Positions 1 to 8,940 of a stretch of 64,000 bases of DNA are shown here, in pieces; position 1 is the first letter of the stretch, and each line of letters opens with the position of its first letter. The stretch lies in the NCBI GenBank assembly GCA_965601975.1, contig OZ271856.1, positions 4,588,001 to 4,652,000 of the forward strand, written 5' to 3'. The DNA comes from JANQIO01 sp965601975. GTDB taxonomy: Bacteria; Pseudomonadota; Gammaproteobacteria; Pseudomonadales; Halieaceae. The notes beneath the pieces are model-generated. The model was not told where the DNA came from, did no database searches, and saw only the letters and a program-made list of their open reading frames with translations. A program made the translations under genes and the position numbers.

Positions 1-1404
1 TTCTGTGTGCTCTGCGATGATACCGGTCGACTGCTCGTTCAGGATGTGAATGATGCGCTGGGCGCGACCGTTCACAATCGTGTGCAGCAGTACCGTCGGG
101 ATCGCCACCAGCAGGCCCAGTACCGTGGTCACCAGGGCGCCGGAAATACCGCCGGCCATGGCCTTCGGATCGCCTGCACCGAAGATGGTGATCGCCTGGA
201 AGGTGATGATCATACCGGTCACCGTACCCAGCAGACCCATCAGCGGGGCCACCGCGGAAATGATCTTGAGCAGCGTCAGGCTGTTCTCGATTCCCGGGGT
301 CTCCTTGAGGATGGCTTCCTCGAGCTTGAGCTCCAGGGTTTCCGTGTCCATGTTCGGGTTTTCCTCGTGAACTTTGAGGACGCGGCCCAGCGGGTTGTTG
401 GTATTGGCGCTGGTGCTCTTGAGCTGCGCGCTGACCTTGGAGCTCATGGCAGACAGTACCACCAGGCGCCAGATCGCAATCAGGAAGGCAATGACACCGA
501 CCGCGGTAATCGCGTAGCCGATGTAGCCGCCCTGGTGCCAGCGCTCCTCGAGGGTCGGGCTGTTGATCAGCGCCGAGAGGAACCCGCCGCCGGCGGGGCC
601 AGTCGGGTCTACACCAAACTTGTTGAGGCCGTCGGTGGCCGCAACCAGCTCGGCTGCCCAGCCCTGGTAGGGACCGGAGGGCTGGCGCGCCAGCTCTTCC
701 AGGCTGCCCTTCTCGGGTACGAAGGTCAGGTACTTGCCGTCCTCTGAAACGACGTTCCAGGTGCCGACCCGGACCACGGACTGTTCGATTTTCTCGCCGT
801 CGGGCTTGGACACTTCGTGGGTAAACTTGGCGACCTTGCCGGATTCGATCATCTCGCGCTGAAGTTCATACCAGACGCGCTCGATTTCCTCGATGCTGGG
901 CAGCCGGTCGGCGGCCGCCATCTTGGAGATCAGCTCCTCGAGGAAGTCCTCACGGTTGGGGTACTGCACGCTGATCAGCGAGGTTTCGAAGTTGGTGGCC
1001 GCATCGCCCGCTGCGGAAGTCAGGTGGCCGAACAGCTCGGTCAGGGTACCGAGACGCTCTTTCAACTGCTTCTGCTTGTCGGCGATCAGCAGTTCGTTCT
1101 CTTCGAACTTCTGTTCCAGCTGGGCGGAAATCCGCTCCTGCCGGGTGCGCTCCTGTTCCGCTTCACGCAACAGGCGCTGCTGGTCGGCCTTGGCGGCCTG
1201 GAAGCGCTGCTCACGGGCGCGGTTTTCGCGCGCCTCAGAGGTGCGGCCGTCCTTGACGAACTCCAGCAGCTGCTCGAGGGAAGAAGCCTGCTCTTCAGCC
1301 GGCGCGGCCGCGGCCGCTTCTTCCTGGGCGATGCCCGGCATGGCGCTGAGGCCAAGACATGTCGCTGCCGCAAATGCCGCGGCTTTTATCATTGTCGTTT
1401 TCAT
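1..1404 (-). CDS. MotA/TolQ/ExbB proton channel family protein (3' end outside window)
   Basis: Inner-membrane proton-channel component thought to energise TonB-dependent outer-membrane transport. 468 codons lie in the window without a stop, so the C-terminus is cut by the left edge. The reading frame starts with a signal-type segment (MKTTMIKAAAFAAATCLGLS), followed by an Ala-rich stretch and a long charged coiled-coil region (about residues 30-125). A membrane segment (GYAITAVGVIAFLIAIWRLV) lies near residue 290. The C-terminal TolQ/ExbB-type part has the motif APLMGLLGTVTGMIITF and the loop AGGISGALVTTVLGLLVAIP. The long periplasmic N-terminal extension distinguishes this family from ordinary ExbB. 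Its ATG overlaps the stop of the upstream DUF3450 gene by one base (TAATG), indicating translational coupling. ExbB/ExbD/TonB-like partners would be expected just beyond the left edge. Confidence 0.9.
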   Translation of the reverse strand, partial: MKTTMIKAAAFAAATCLGLSAMPGIAQEEAAAAAPAEEQASSLEQLLEFVKDGRTSEARENRAREQRFQAAKADQQRLLREAEQERTRQERISAQLEQKFEENELLIADKQKQLKERLGTLTELFGHLTSAAGDAATNFETSLISVQYPNREDFLEELISKMAAADRLPSIEEIERVWYELQREMIESGKVAKFTHEVSKPDGEKIEQSVVRVGTWNVVSEDGKYLTFVPEKGSLEELARQPSGPYQGWAAELVAATDGLNKFGVDPTGPAGGGFLSALINSPTLEERWHQGGYIGYAITAVGVIAFLIAIWRLVVLSAMSSKVSAQLKSTSANTNNPLGRVLKVHEENPNMDTETLELKLEEAILKETPGIENSLTLLKIISAVAPLMGLLGTVTGMIITFQAITIFGAGDPKAMAGGISGALVTTVLGLLVAIPTVLLHTIVNGRAQRIIHILNEQSTGIIAEHTE

Positions 1405-2195
1405 TATTCAGCAGCCTCCGGTGCAGCGATGGGGAGATTGAGGAGATCGATGGACGCTTCCTTGCGAGCGATCCGCAGGCCCTTCAGGATGGCATTGCGG
1501 AACTCGCCGCTGTCCAGTTCGACCCAGCTGCGGGCAGACTGGTCCCAGGCGCCGGAGCGCTCGGTGTCGGTAGTCTGGTAGAGCAGGGCCACACGACCGA
1601 CGCGGAAGAAGTTGACGTCGCGCTCGACGCCCTCGATATCCACGCTGCCTTTATAGGCTTCGATCTTGCGACCGTATTCGTTCTCGATCTTGTAGGCCTC
1701 AAGCACCTGGCGGAATTTCTCCGCCACAGTCACATCGGAACGGTCGAGGTTGGAACGGAGCAGTGCGATACGCCGACGACGCTCATCCATGTTGAAAGGT
1801 ACGTCGAGTTCAACGAACTGCTCGAGACCGTCGATCATGCGAATCACCAGCGGGGTCATCTGCCGCTGGATGATGGTGACATCGTCGATAGACGTTTCGA
1901 TGTCGGAGATACGGCGCTCCTGGTTGGCGATCTGGTTGCGCAACCGCTGGTTGTACACCTTCAGGCCGTCGATCTGCTTGAGCACGGTCTTGTAGTCGCC
2001 CAGCAGGGAGCGGGTCTCCTCCGCCAGTTTGTCGATTTTTTGCTGAGATTGCTTAGCGGCTGCCGTTTTGTCCTCACTGACTTTAAGGATGGCTTGCAGC
2101 GTCTCATCAGCGTTTGCAATGGATGCCGACCCCAACAGGGACCCCACCAGCACCACTGCAGCGATTTTGAAATTATTCAATCGTTGCTTATTCAT
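1404..2195 (-). CDS. DUF3450 family periplasmic coiled-coil protein
   Basis: Exported protein of 263 residues. I chose the ATG at 2195 (MNKQRLNNFKIAAVVLVG) over an in-frame start 15 codons upstream because it gives a clean signal peptide ending near SIANA-DE and is preceded by a purine-rich GGAAATAGGAAAA stretch. After the signal peptide come heptad-rich coiled coils (about residues 35-110, with KIDKLAEETRSLL and RLRNQIANQERRI) and then a compact C-terminal domain. DUF3450 proteins are known to be encoded next to MotA/TolQ/ExbB-type channels and TonB in marine gammaproteobacteria, exactly the arrangement here. The molecular role is not established; a periplasmic adaptor for the TonB motor is a plausible inference. 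Confidence 0.85.
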   Translation of the reverse strand: MNKQRLNNFKIAAVVLVGSLLGSASIANADETLQAILKVSEDKTAAAKQSQQKIDKLAEETRSLLGDYKTVLKQIDGLKVYNQRLRNQIANQERRISDIETSIDDVTIIQRQMTPLVIRMIDGLEQFVELDVPFNMDERRRRIALLRSNLDRSDVTVAEKFRQVLEAYKIENEYGRKIEAYKGSVDIEGVERDVNFFRVGRVALLYQTTDTERSGAWDQSARSWVELDSGEFRNAILKGLRIARKEASIDLLNLPIAAPEAAE

Positions 2196-2261
2196 GGATG
2201 AGCTTTTCCTATTTCCAACAACAGGTTGTGACTTGGCCACTTGAGGCGACCCCGCTCAATA

Positions 2262-2290
2262 TTTATAGAAGAAAATGCGGAGTCGGTAAA
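2262..2290 (-). promoter_or_regulatory. Putative sigma-70 promoter of the DUF3450/TolQ operon
   Basis: Read on the minus strand, a TTTACC -35 element (2290-2285) is followed after 17 bases by a TATAAA -10 element (2267-2262). This places transcription start about 60 bases before the DUF3450 ATG. An AT-rich tract (2300-2340) lies directly upstream of the -35 box and could act as an UP element. The rest of 2196-2442, between this operon and folA, shows no gene and no clear terminator. Confidence 0.5.
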
Positions 2291-2442
2291 ACAAGGGCTG
2301 CAAATTAAATAACATTAAGAAAAATTAAGCAAAGACTGCTCTTATGCGGTCTCACCGCCGGCAAAGGGGGCCCGGTGCTTGTGTAGAAAGGTTACAACTG
2401 CGCCTGGGTGGACGGAGCCCGGTAACAAAATTTGGCCTGAAA

Positions 2443-2946
2443 TCAGCTGCGTTCGTAGGTAACGAAGCTGTAGGCGTACTCGGACTCGTCCCTGGCCGGC
2501 TGGCGCTCCCGCGATACCTCGCGCCAGTGACTGCGATCCCAGTCGGGGAAGAAAGCGTCACCCTCGACCTCGGCGTGAACTTCGGTCAGGTAGACCCGGT
2601 CAGCGCGGGGCAGCGCCAGCCGGTAGATATCCGCACCCCCGATCACCATGACCTCGTCGGCCCCGTCGATCAGGGCGACGCCCTCCGCCAGCTCCAGGGC
2701 GGCCTCCAGGCTGTCCACGACCCGCGCGCCCTCGGCCAGGTAGTCGGGCTGGCGGGTAATCACGATATTGGTGCGGCCGGGCAGCGGCCTGCCGATGGAC
2801 TCCCAGGTTTTGCGGCCCATGATGACGGGCTTGCCCAGGGTTACCCGCTTGAAGTGCTTGAGGTCCTCCGGGAGATACCAGGGCAGCTGGTTGTTGCGGC
2901 CGATCACGCCGTTCTCGGCGGCCGCGACCACCAGGCACAGCGTCAC
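2443..2946 (-). CDS. folA: Dihydrofolate reductase
   Basis: Reduces dihydrofolate to tetrahydrofolate with NADPH, regenerating the cofactor oxidised by thymidylate synthase. The 167-residue protein shows the DHFR N-terminus (VVAAAENGVIGRNNQLPW), the catalytic acid in LPEDLKHFK (Asp28), the NADPH-binding MGRKTWESIGRPLPGR motif and the late VMVIGGADIYRLAL segment. Length is that expected of chromosomal FolA. The start is GTG and overlaps the thyA stop as GTGA, so folA is the coupled second gene of a thyA-folA pair. That pairing makes metabolic sense because ThyA produces dihydrofolate. Confidence 0.97.
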   Translation of the reverse strand: MTLCLVVAAAENGVIGRNNQLPWYLPEDLKHFKRVTLGKPVIMGRKTWESIGRPLPGRTNIVITRQPDYLAEGARVVDSLEAALELAEGVALIDGADEVMVIGGADIYRLALPRADRVYLTEVHAEVEGDAFFPDWDRSHWREVSRERQPARDESEYAYSFVTYERS

Positions 2947-3737
2947 ACAGCCACCGGAGCGGGAATATGGGGCTGGGCCTCGTAGCCCGAAAGCTCAAAG
3001 TCCTCGAAGCGGAAGCCGAAGATATCGGTCACCTCGGGATTGAGGTGCATGGTCGGCAGCGGACCCGGGGTGCGGGTCAGCTGCAGCCGCGCCTGCTCGA
3101 AGTGGTTGCTGTACAGGTGCGCGTCGCCAAAGGTGTGGATGAACTCGCCCGGCTGCAGCCCGCAGACCTGCGCCATCATCAGGGTCAGCAGGGCGTAGGA
3201 GGCGATATTGAAAGGCACCCCCAGGAACACATCGGCGCTGCGCTGGTAGAGCTGGCAGGACAGTCGGCCATCGGCGACATAGAACTGGAACAGGCTGTGG
3301 CAGGGCGGCAGGGCCATGTGCTCGACTTCCGCGACGTTCCAGGCGCTGACGATGAGCCGCCGGGAGTCCGGATTGGCGCGAATCTGCTCAACCAACCGGC
3401 TGATCTGGTCGATGGTGCCTCCCTCCGGCGTCGGCCACGAGCGCCACTGGTGGCCGTAGACCGGCCCGAGATCGCCGTTCTCGTCCGCCCACTCATCCCA
3501 GATGCTGACGCCGTTTTCCTTCAGGTAGGCGATATTGGTATCGCCGCTGATGAACCACAGCAGCTCGTGGATGATGGACTTCAGGTGCAGCTTCTTGGTA
3601 GTGACCATCGGGAAGCCCTCGCCCAGGTCGAAGCGCATCTGGTAGCCGAAAATGCTGCGGGTGCCGGTGCCGGTGCGATCGGACTTGTCGGAGCCCGTGT
3701 CGAGGATGTGCTGGAGAAGGTCGTGGTACTGCTGCAT
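2943..3737 (-). CDS. thyA: Thymidylate synthase
   Basis: Methylates dUMP to dTMP using 5,10-methylene-THF, yielding dihydrofolate. 264 residues, the same length as the E. coli enzyme. Visible signatures are RTGTGTRSIFGYQMRF (phosphate-binding Arg near residue 21), the catalytic Cys146 in ALPPCHSLFQFYV, the RSADVFLGVPFNIASYALL substrate-binding block, and HLYSNHFEQ. It lies 12 bases downstream of lgt and overlaps folA by four bases, so lgt-thyA-folA probably form one transcript, as in Pseudomonas. Confidence 0.98.
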   Translation of the reverse strand: MQQYHDLLQHILDTGSDKSDRTGTGTRSIFGYQMRFDLGEGFPMVTTKKLHLKSIIHELLWFISGDTNIAYLKENGVSIWDEWADENGDLGPVYGHQWRSWPTPEGGTIDQISRLVEQIRANPDSRRLIVSAWNVAEVEHMALPPCHSLFQFYVADGRLSCQLYQRSADVFLGVPFNIASYALLTLMMAQVCGLQPGEFIHTFGDAHLYSNHFEQARLQLTRTPGPLPTMHLNPEVTDIFGFRFEDFELSGYEAQPHIPAPVAV

Positions 3738-3749
3738 GTTTGATCCGTG

Positions 3750-4571
3750 TTACGAGGCAGGCTGCCGATCGCCGAAGACATTGCGGCGCGCGACATAGCC
3801 GTTATATAGAAGGAAGAGTCCGAAAGCTATCATCGGCAGGCACAGCAACTGGCCGCGGGTCATCCAGCCAAACAAGAGGTCCTGGATATGGGCGTCGGGC
3901 AGCCGGAAGAATTCCACAAAAAACCGGAATACCCCGTAGCCCAGCACGAATACGCCGCCCACGACGAGCCTCGGCCGCGGTTTGCGGGAAAACCAGTAGA
4001 GAATCAGGAACAGCACCAGGCCCTCGAGGAAGGCCTGGTAGAGCTGGCTGGGGTGGCGCGGCAGCGCCAGGGTATCGTTCGGAAACACCATGGCCAGGGG
4101 AAAGTCTGCGCTGACGGGCCGGCCCCACAGCTCCTGCCCGATAAAGTTGCCGAGCCGCCCAAGGCCCAGCCCCACCGGGACCAGTGGGGATACGAAGTCC
4201 AACAGGTCTGCGAAATTGACCCGCTGGGCGCGGGCGTAGAGCCAGTTGGCGAAGATCACGCCCAGCATGCCGCCGTGAAAGGACATGCCGCCCTTCCAGA
4301 CCTTGAAGGCCCAGAGCGGGTCCTCCGCCAGCTGGCCCAGGCCGTAAAACAGGATGTAACCCAGCCGCCCACCCAGCACGACCCCAAGGGCGGAGTAGAA
4401 GATCATGTCGTCGACCTGCTCTTTCTTGAGCACCGCCCAGGGCTGTCGGCTGCGCCTGACACCGAACCACCAGGAAAACGCGAGGCCCGCCAGGTAGGTC
4501 AGCCCGTACCAATGCACCTTCACCGGTCCAATGGCGATAGCGACCGGGTCGATCTCGGGGTAGGGGAGCAT
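3750..4571 (-). CDS. lgt: Prolipoprotein diacylglyceryl transferase
   Basis: Inner-membrane enzyme that transfers diacylglycerol from phosphatidylglycerol to the lipobox cysteine of prolipoproteins, the first step of lipoprotein maturation. The 273-residue protein has several hydrophobic segments, the HWYGLTYLAG N-terminal motif, the essential-His region GGMSFHGGMLG and the Lgt signature GLGRLGNFIGQELWGRP. The C-terminal membrane part includes FFVEFFRLPD. It heads the minus-strand lgt-thyA-folA cluster. Its start is about 70 bases from the divergent NRDE gene, so the two share a short promoter region. Confidence 0.97.
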   Translation of the reverse strand: MLPYPEIDPVAIAIGPVKVHWYGLTYLAGLAFSWWFGVRRSRQPWAVLKKEQVDDMIFYSALGVVLGGRLGYILFYGLGQLAEDPLWAFKVWKGGMSFHGGMLGVIFANWLYARAQRVNFADLLDFVSPLVPVGLGLGRLGNFIGQELWGRPVSADFPLAMVFPNDTLALPRHPSQLYQAFLEGLVLFLILYWFSRKPRPRLVVGGVFVLGYGVFRFFVEFFRLPDAHIQDLLFGWMTRGQLLCLPMIAFGLFLLYNGYVARRNVFGDRQPAS

Positions 4572-4641
4572 GCTGGCGGGACGTCTTCCGTTGCGTGATA
4601 CGGTGTATTATCTGCCACGCCCAACGGCTTTGACAAACAAC

Positions 4642-5397
4642 ATGTGCCTGATCACCTTCGCCCACCGCGCGCACCCGCGCTACCCGCTGCTGGTGGCCGC
4701 CAACCGCGATGAATACTACGCAAGGCCGACGCAGGGCATCCACTTCTGGTCGGACGTGCCGGCACTGCTGGCGGGCCGGGACCTGCAGGCGGGGGGCACC
4801 TGGATGGGCATTACGCGACAGGGCCGGTTCGCGGCCATCACCAATCACCGCAACCCGCCAACCACCCCCGCACAGCCCCGCTCCCGGGGCATGTTGACCC
4901 TGGACTTCCTGGCCGGCGAGATGGACCCGGACAGCTACCTGCGGGGGCTGAACGGCGGTGAGTACGCCGGGTTCAACCTGGTGCTGGGCGACGGCGAGCG
5001 CATCTTCTACTACTCCAACATCGAGGACCGGGTGCGGGAACTGGCGCCGGGGGTCTACGGTCTCAGCAACGGCCTGCTGGACTCGGACTGGCCCAAGCAG
5101 GCCGCCGCCGCCCTTCATCTCGAATCGCTGCTGCCCAACACGGTCGACCACGACCAGCTGGAGGCCGCCGTCAGCAACCGGCGGCCCGCGCCGGACGACA
5201 TCCTGCCGGATACCGGGGTCGGGGCGGAGCTGGAGCGGGCCCTGTCGTCGCAGTTCATCGTGCTCCCCGAATACGGCACCCGCGCGACCACCACGCTTAC
5301 CGTGGACGCCGGCGGCGAGGTCAATGTGCGGGAACGGGGTTTCCTGCCCGGCGGAGAGCCCGGGGAGATGCGGTGGGAGAGCTTCAGGCTGGGCTAG
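4642..5397 (+). CDS. NRDE family (TANGO2-type) protein
   Basis: 251-residue protein of the NRDE family, named for the Asn-Arg-Asp-Glu motif seen here in LVAANRDEYYARP. The ATG at 4642 puts Cys at position 2 (MCLITFAH), which is conserved in the family and resembles an N-terminal-nucleophile arrangement; a longer in-frame reading from 4570 would bury it. Other family hallmarks are DLQAGGTWMGITRQGRFAAITN and the ending QFIVLPEYGTRATTTL. Bacterial members have no settled function; the eukaryotic homologue TANGO2 is linked to heme or lipid handling. The gene sits between lgt (divergent) and ptsP (convergent, 12 bases away). Confidence 0.88.
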   Translation: MCLITFAHRAHPRYPLLVAANRDEYYARPTQGIHFWSDVPALLAGRDLQAGGTWMGITRQGRFAAITNHRNPPTTPAQPRSRGMLTLDFLAGEMDPDSYLRGLNGGEYAGFNLVLGDGERIFYYSNIEDRVRELAPGVYGLSNGLLDSDWPKQAAAALHLESLLPNTVDHDQLEAAVSNRRPAPDDILPDTGVGAELERALSSQFIVLPEYGTRATTTLTVDAGGEVNVRERGFLPGGEPGEMRWESFRLG

Positions 5398-5409
5398 CGG
5401 CCGGTAGCG

Positions 5410-7677
5410 TCAGTGATTCCCGAGGCGCGCATGGATAAATGAGGCCATGCCCCTGTCCACCATGAAACGTTCCAGGCGCTCCTGCACCGCCTCGGAGCTT
5501 TCCAGGCCCATGACCTCATTGAGCAGGCTGTCGGCTTCCTCGGCACGCACGCTGCGAACCGCCTGCTTGACCCGGGTCAGGTTGGTCGCATTCATGGACA
5601 GCACGTCATAGCCCATGCCCAGTAGCAGCAGGGCCGCCCCGGGATCCCCGGCGAGCTCACCGCAGATGCTCACGGGCGTGCCGGATTTTCGGCCCGCGCC
5701 GGCCACGGAGGCCAGCGCCCGCAGCACCGCAGGGTGGAAGCTGTGGTACAGATCGGCCACCCGGGCATTGTTGCGGTCCACCGCCAGCAGGTACTGGGTC
5801 AGGTCATTGGAGCCCACCGAGAGGAAGTCGGCGCGCTCCGCCAGCGCGTCCGCCTGGTAGACCGCGGCGGGCACTTCCACCATCACGCCCACCGGCGGCA
5901 TCTCGATATCACCGCCCTCTTCCAGCAGCTCGGTGTGGGCCTGCTGAATGAACTCCATGGCCTCGTCGAGTTCGCTGAGGTTGCTGATCATGGGCAGCAT
6001 GATGCGCAGGTTGTTGAGACCCTCACTGGCCTTCAGCATGGCGCGCACCTGCACCAGGAAGATTTCCGGGTGGTCGAGGGTAACGCGGATGCCACGCCAG
6101 CCCAGGAAGGGGTTGTCCTCCTCGATGGGGAAGTAGGGCAGCGCCTTGTCGCCACCGATATCGAGGGTGCGCATGGTGACCGGCCGCGGCGCGAACGCCT
6201 CCAGCTGGCTGCGATAGATCTGGCGCTGCTCTTCCTCGCTGGGGAAGCGCTCCCGGAGCAGGAAGGGGACCTCGGTCCGGTACAGGCCGACACCCTCGGC
6301 GCCCTGTTCCAGCGACCGGGCCACATCCGCCATCAGCCCGGTATTCACCCAAAGGGGCAGGCGCTGGTTGTCCAGGGTCTCGCAGGGCAGGTCGCGCAGG
6401 GCCTCGAGGTCCTGGGACAGGGCCTCGTCCTCGGCCAACAGGTCCTCGAACCGCGCCCGGAACTTGTCGTTCGGGTTGAGGTGGACCTCGCCGTTGTAGC
6501 CGTCGATGATGAGTTCGCGGTCCTGCAGGCGGGTATAGGGCAGGTCGATCGCGCCCATCACCGTCGGCACCCCCATGGCTCGCGCCAGGATCGCGACGTG
6601 GGAGTTGCCCGACCCGCGCACGGAAATGATGCCCGCCAGGTTCTCCCGGGGAATCTCCCCCAGCACCGAGGCGGTCAGCTCCTCCCCCACCAGGATGGTC
6701 TTGGGGGGGAATGTCTGGACACTCTTGTCCTCTGCCTGCAGGTAGGCCAGCACCCGGGTGCCGAGGTCCTTTACGTCCACTGCCCGTTCGCGCAGGTAGC
6801 TTTGCTCCATGCGCTCGAAATGCTGGATGTGGGAGATCATCACCGCGCTGAGTGCCCCCTGGGCCCACTCTCCGGCCTTGATCCGCGACGCCACTTCCGC
6901 GCCGATGGTGGCGTCGTCGAGAATGCGCACATAGACGTCGAACAGCGCGTGATCCTCGGGGTTCAGCTCACCGCTCAGCTGGGCGGCCACCTGCTCGATA
7001 TCGGCCCGCACCGCGGTCAGCGCGGTCTTGAAGGCGCGCAGCTCGGCCTTGCGGTCTTTGGCCTTGCGCTGGGGGACCGCGTAGAGGTCTGCCTCCGGCG
7101 AGACGATGACCGCCCGGCCGATAGCGATGCCCGGCGCGCCGGCGACGCCGCGGATCATCGCCGGTTCGCTGCCCTGCTCGCCGGACTGGACGGAGCCCGT
7201 GACCAGGGCATGGGCGATAACGCCCGCCAGCTGGGCCGACATGGTGACCAGGAAGGCCTCCTCGCTCTCGTCGAAACGCCGCAGCTCCGCCTGCTGCACC
7301 ACCAGTACCCCGAGCACCTCCCGGTGGTGAATGATGGGAACCCCCAGGAATGCGCTGAAGGGCTCCTCGCCGATCCCCTCGATCAGCTGGAAACTGGGAT
7401 GAGACACCGCGTTCTCGAGATTGATCGGTTCCTCGCGCTTCGCCACCTGGCCCACCAGCCCCTCACCCGCGGCGAGGCTGGCCTTGCCGATTTCCGACTT
7501 GTTGAGGCCCTCGGTGGCGCTGAGCACGAAGCGCTCCGTCTTGGGATCGGACATGTACACCGAGCACACCTCGGTGCCCATGGCGTCGCGTACCCGTCGC
7601 ACAATAATGGTCAGCGCCGCGTCGAGATTCTCCGCGGTATTGACCTCCTGCACGATGGCGCGAAGCATTTCCAGCAT
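5410..7677 (-). CDS. ptsP: Phosphoenolpyruvate-protein phosphotransferase PtsP (enzyme I-Ntr)
   Basis: First enzyme of the nitrogen PTS phosphorelay, transferring phosphate from PEP to NPr and on to EIIA-Ntr. The 755 residues comprise an N-terminal GAF domain (about 10-160), a linker, the PEP-utiliser N-domain (about 175-310), the swivelling phosphohistidine domain with His360 in SGNSHVAILARAMGVP, and a PEP-binding TIM barrel (about 430-740) with EGVGLYRTEVPFL and the cysteine motif PVSICGELAGDP. The GAF domain is what separates PtsP from sugar-PTS enzyme I. The start lies three bases after the rppH stop, the conserved rppH-ptsP operon. NPr and EIIA-Ntr are not in this window. Confidence 0.97.
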   Translation of the reverse strand: MLEMLRAIVQEVNTAENLDAALTIIVRRVRDAMGTEVCSVYMSDPKTERFVLSATEGLNKSEIGKASLAAGEGLVGQVAKREEPINLENAVSHPSFQLIEGIGEEPFSAFLGVPIIHHREVLGVLVVQQAELRRFDESEEAFLVTMSAQLAGVIAHALVTGSVQSGEQGSEPAMIRGVAGAPGIAIGRAVIVSPEADLYAVPQRKAKDRKAELRAFKTALTAVRADIEQVAAQLSGELNPEDHALFDVYVRILDDATIGAEVASRIKAGEWAQGALSAVMISHIQHFERMEQSYLRERAVDVKDLGTRVLAYLQAEDKSVQTFPPKTILVGEELTASVLGEIPRENLAGIISVRGSGNSHVAILARAMGVPTVMGAIDLPYTRLQDRELIIDGYNGEVHLNPNDKFRARFEDLLAEDEALSQDLEALRDLPCETLDNQRLPLWVNTGLMADVARSLEQGAEGVGLYRTEVPFLLRERFPSEEEQRQIYRSQLEAFAPRPVTMRTLDIGGDKALPYFPIEEDNPFLGWRGIRVTLDHPEIFLVQVRAMLKASEGLNNLRIMLPMISNLSELDEAMEFIQQAHTELLEEGGDIEMPPVGVMVEVPAAVYQADALAERADFLSVGSNDLTQYLLAVDRNNARVADLYHSFHPAVLRALASVAGAGRKSGTPVSICGELAGDPGAALLLLGMGYDVLSMNATNLTRVKQAVRSVRAEEADSLLNEVMGLESSEAVQERLERFMVDRGMASFIHARLGNH

Positions 7678-7680
7678 GGG

Positions 7681-8175
7681 TCAGCGCCGTCCTTTCTCGC
7701 CGATACGGGCACAGGGGGATGCAAGCTCCTTCAGGGCGCTGCGATAGACCTCGCGCTTGAAGGCGATGACCTGGGTCAGCGGATACCAGTAGCTGACCCA
7801 GCGCCAGTGATCGAACTCCGGCTTGGGGTGGTCTTCCAGGTCGACGGCCTCGTCGGCGGCCAGCATGTGCAGCAGGAACCACTTCTGCTTCTGCCCGATG
7901 CAGACGGGCTGCTGGCCCTTGCGAATGTACTTGCGAGGCAACCGGTAGCGTAGCCAGCCGCGGGTGCAGCCCATGACCTGGACCGCTTCCGGGGTCAGGC
8001 CAACCTCTTCCTTGAGTTCGCGGTAGAGAGCCTCTTCGGGAGACTCCCCATCGGCGATTCCGCCCTGGGGAAATTGCCAGGCATCCTGGCCGACGCGGCG
8101 CGCCCACAGCAGGCGCCCTTCGTCATTGGCAAGAATTATCCCGACATTGGGGCGAAAGCCATCTGCATCTATCAC
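7681..8175 (-). CDS. rppH: RNA pyrophosphohydrolase
   Basis: Nudix hydrolase that removes pyrophosphate from 5'-triphosphorylated mRNAs and so opens them to RNase E-dependent decay. The 164-residue protein contains a complete Nudix box at residues 38-60, fitting G-x5-E-x7-REUxEExGU (GGIADGESPEEALYRELKEE). The RppH-type N-terminus MIDADGFRPNVGIIL and the segment DAWQFPQGG separate it from other Nudix enzymes. It is the first gene of rppH-ptsP and is divergent from the HAD phosphatase gene, an arrangement also known from Pseudomonas. Confidence 0.96.
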   Translation of the reverse strand: MIDADGFRPNVGIILANDEGRLLWARRVGQDAWQFPQGGIADGESPEEALYRELKEEVGLTPEAVQVMGCTRGWLRYRLPRKYIRKGQQPVCIGQKQKWFLLHMLAADEAVDLEDHPKPEFDHWRWVSYWYPLTQVIAFKREVYRSALKELASPCARIGEKGRR

Positions 8176-8283
8176 CTTGTTATCATCCGATGGCAGTACG
8201 GCCGATTATTGTTCCACACTTTTCCACGACGGGACACTCGCGGGAAATGCTATGCTTTGCGCCCTTTTCAGCGGAGCCTGCCT

Positions 8284-8940
8284 GTGTCACTGGCAATTTT
8301 CGACCTCGACAACACCCTGCTGGGCGGTGACAGCGACCACGCCTGGGGTGAGTTTGCCTGTGAGCTGGGCCTGGTGGATGCGGACAGCTACGGCCGCGCC
8401 AATGACGCCTTCTACGCCGACTACCTGGCCGGCGAGCTGGATATCGACGCCTACCTGCGCCATGCCCTGGCACCGCTTGCCGGGCAGCCGCGCGAGGTCA
8501 TCGACGCCTGGCACCGGCAATTCATGGCCGTAAGAATCGAGCCCATGATCCTGCCCCGGGGGCTCGCGCTGGTCGACGAGCACCGCCGCGCCGGCGACCG
8601 GCTGCTGATCATTACCGCTACCAACCGCTTCATCACCGAGCCCATTGCCCGCCGCTACGGGGTCGAGGAGCTGCTGGCCTGCGAGGGGGAGATTCGGGAC
8701 GGGCGCTACACCGGTGAGCCGGCGGGTGTTCCGAGCTATGCGGAAGGCAAGGTCACGCGCCTGCGCGCCTGGTTGGCCGAGCACGAAATGACCCTGGAAG
8801 GCAGCATCTTCTATTCCGACTCCCACAACGACATCCCGCTACTGGAGGTCGTGGAAACCGCGGTGGCGGTGGATCCGGACGAAAAGCTGGCGCGTCACGC
8901 CCGTGAGCGCGGCTGGAAGGTGATCAGCCTGAGGGACTAG
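8284..8940 (+). CDS. HAD-IB family phosphatase
   Basis: 218-residue haloacid-dehalogenase-type hydrolase of the SerB-like IB subfamily. Motif I is FDLDNTLLGGDSD near the N-terminus (nucleophile and acid Asp), motif II is LIITATNRF, and motif III/IV is YSDSHNDIPLLE. The predicted start is GTG at 8284, preceded by GGAG with a 7-base spacer; an upstream in-frame extension lacks family similarity and enters the rppH promoter region. Substrate is unknown; IB members include phosphoserine and histidinol-phosphate phosphatases. The last 17 bases overlap the convergent methyltransferase gene. Confidence 0.85.
   Translation: MSLAIFDLDNTLLGGDSDHAWGEFACELGLVDADSYGRANDAFYADYLAGELDIDAYLRHALAPLAGQPREVIDAWHRQFMAVRIEPMILPRGLALVDEHRRAGDRLLIITATNRFITEPIARRYGVEELLACEGEIRDGRYTGEPAGVPSYAEGKVTRLRAWLAEHEMTLEGSIFYSDSHNDIPLLEVVETAVAVDPDEKLARHARERGWKVISLRD

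Noticed and set aside
5734..7953. Long open frame of about 740 codons on the plus strand opposite ptsP
   Set aside because: It is antisense to a clear PtsP with all catalytic motifs; its translation is rich in His, Gln, Gly and Leu without domains, typical of reverse reading of GC-rich codons.
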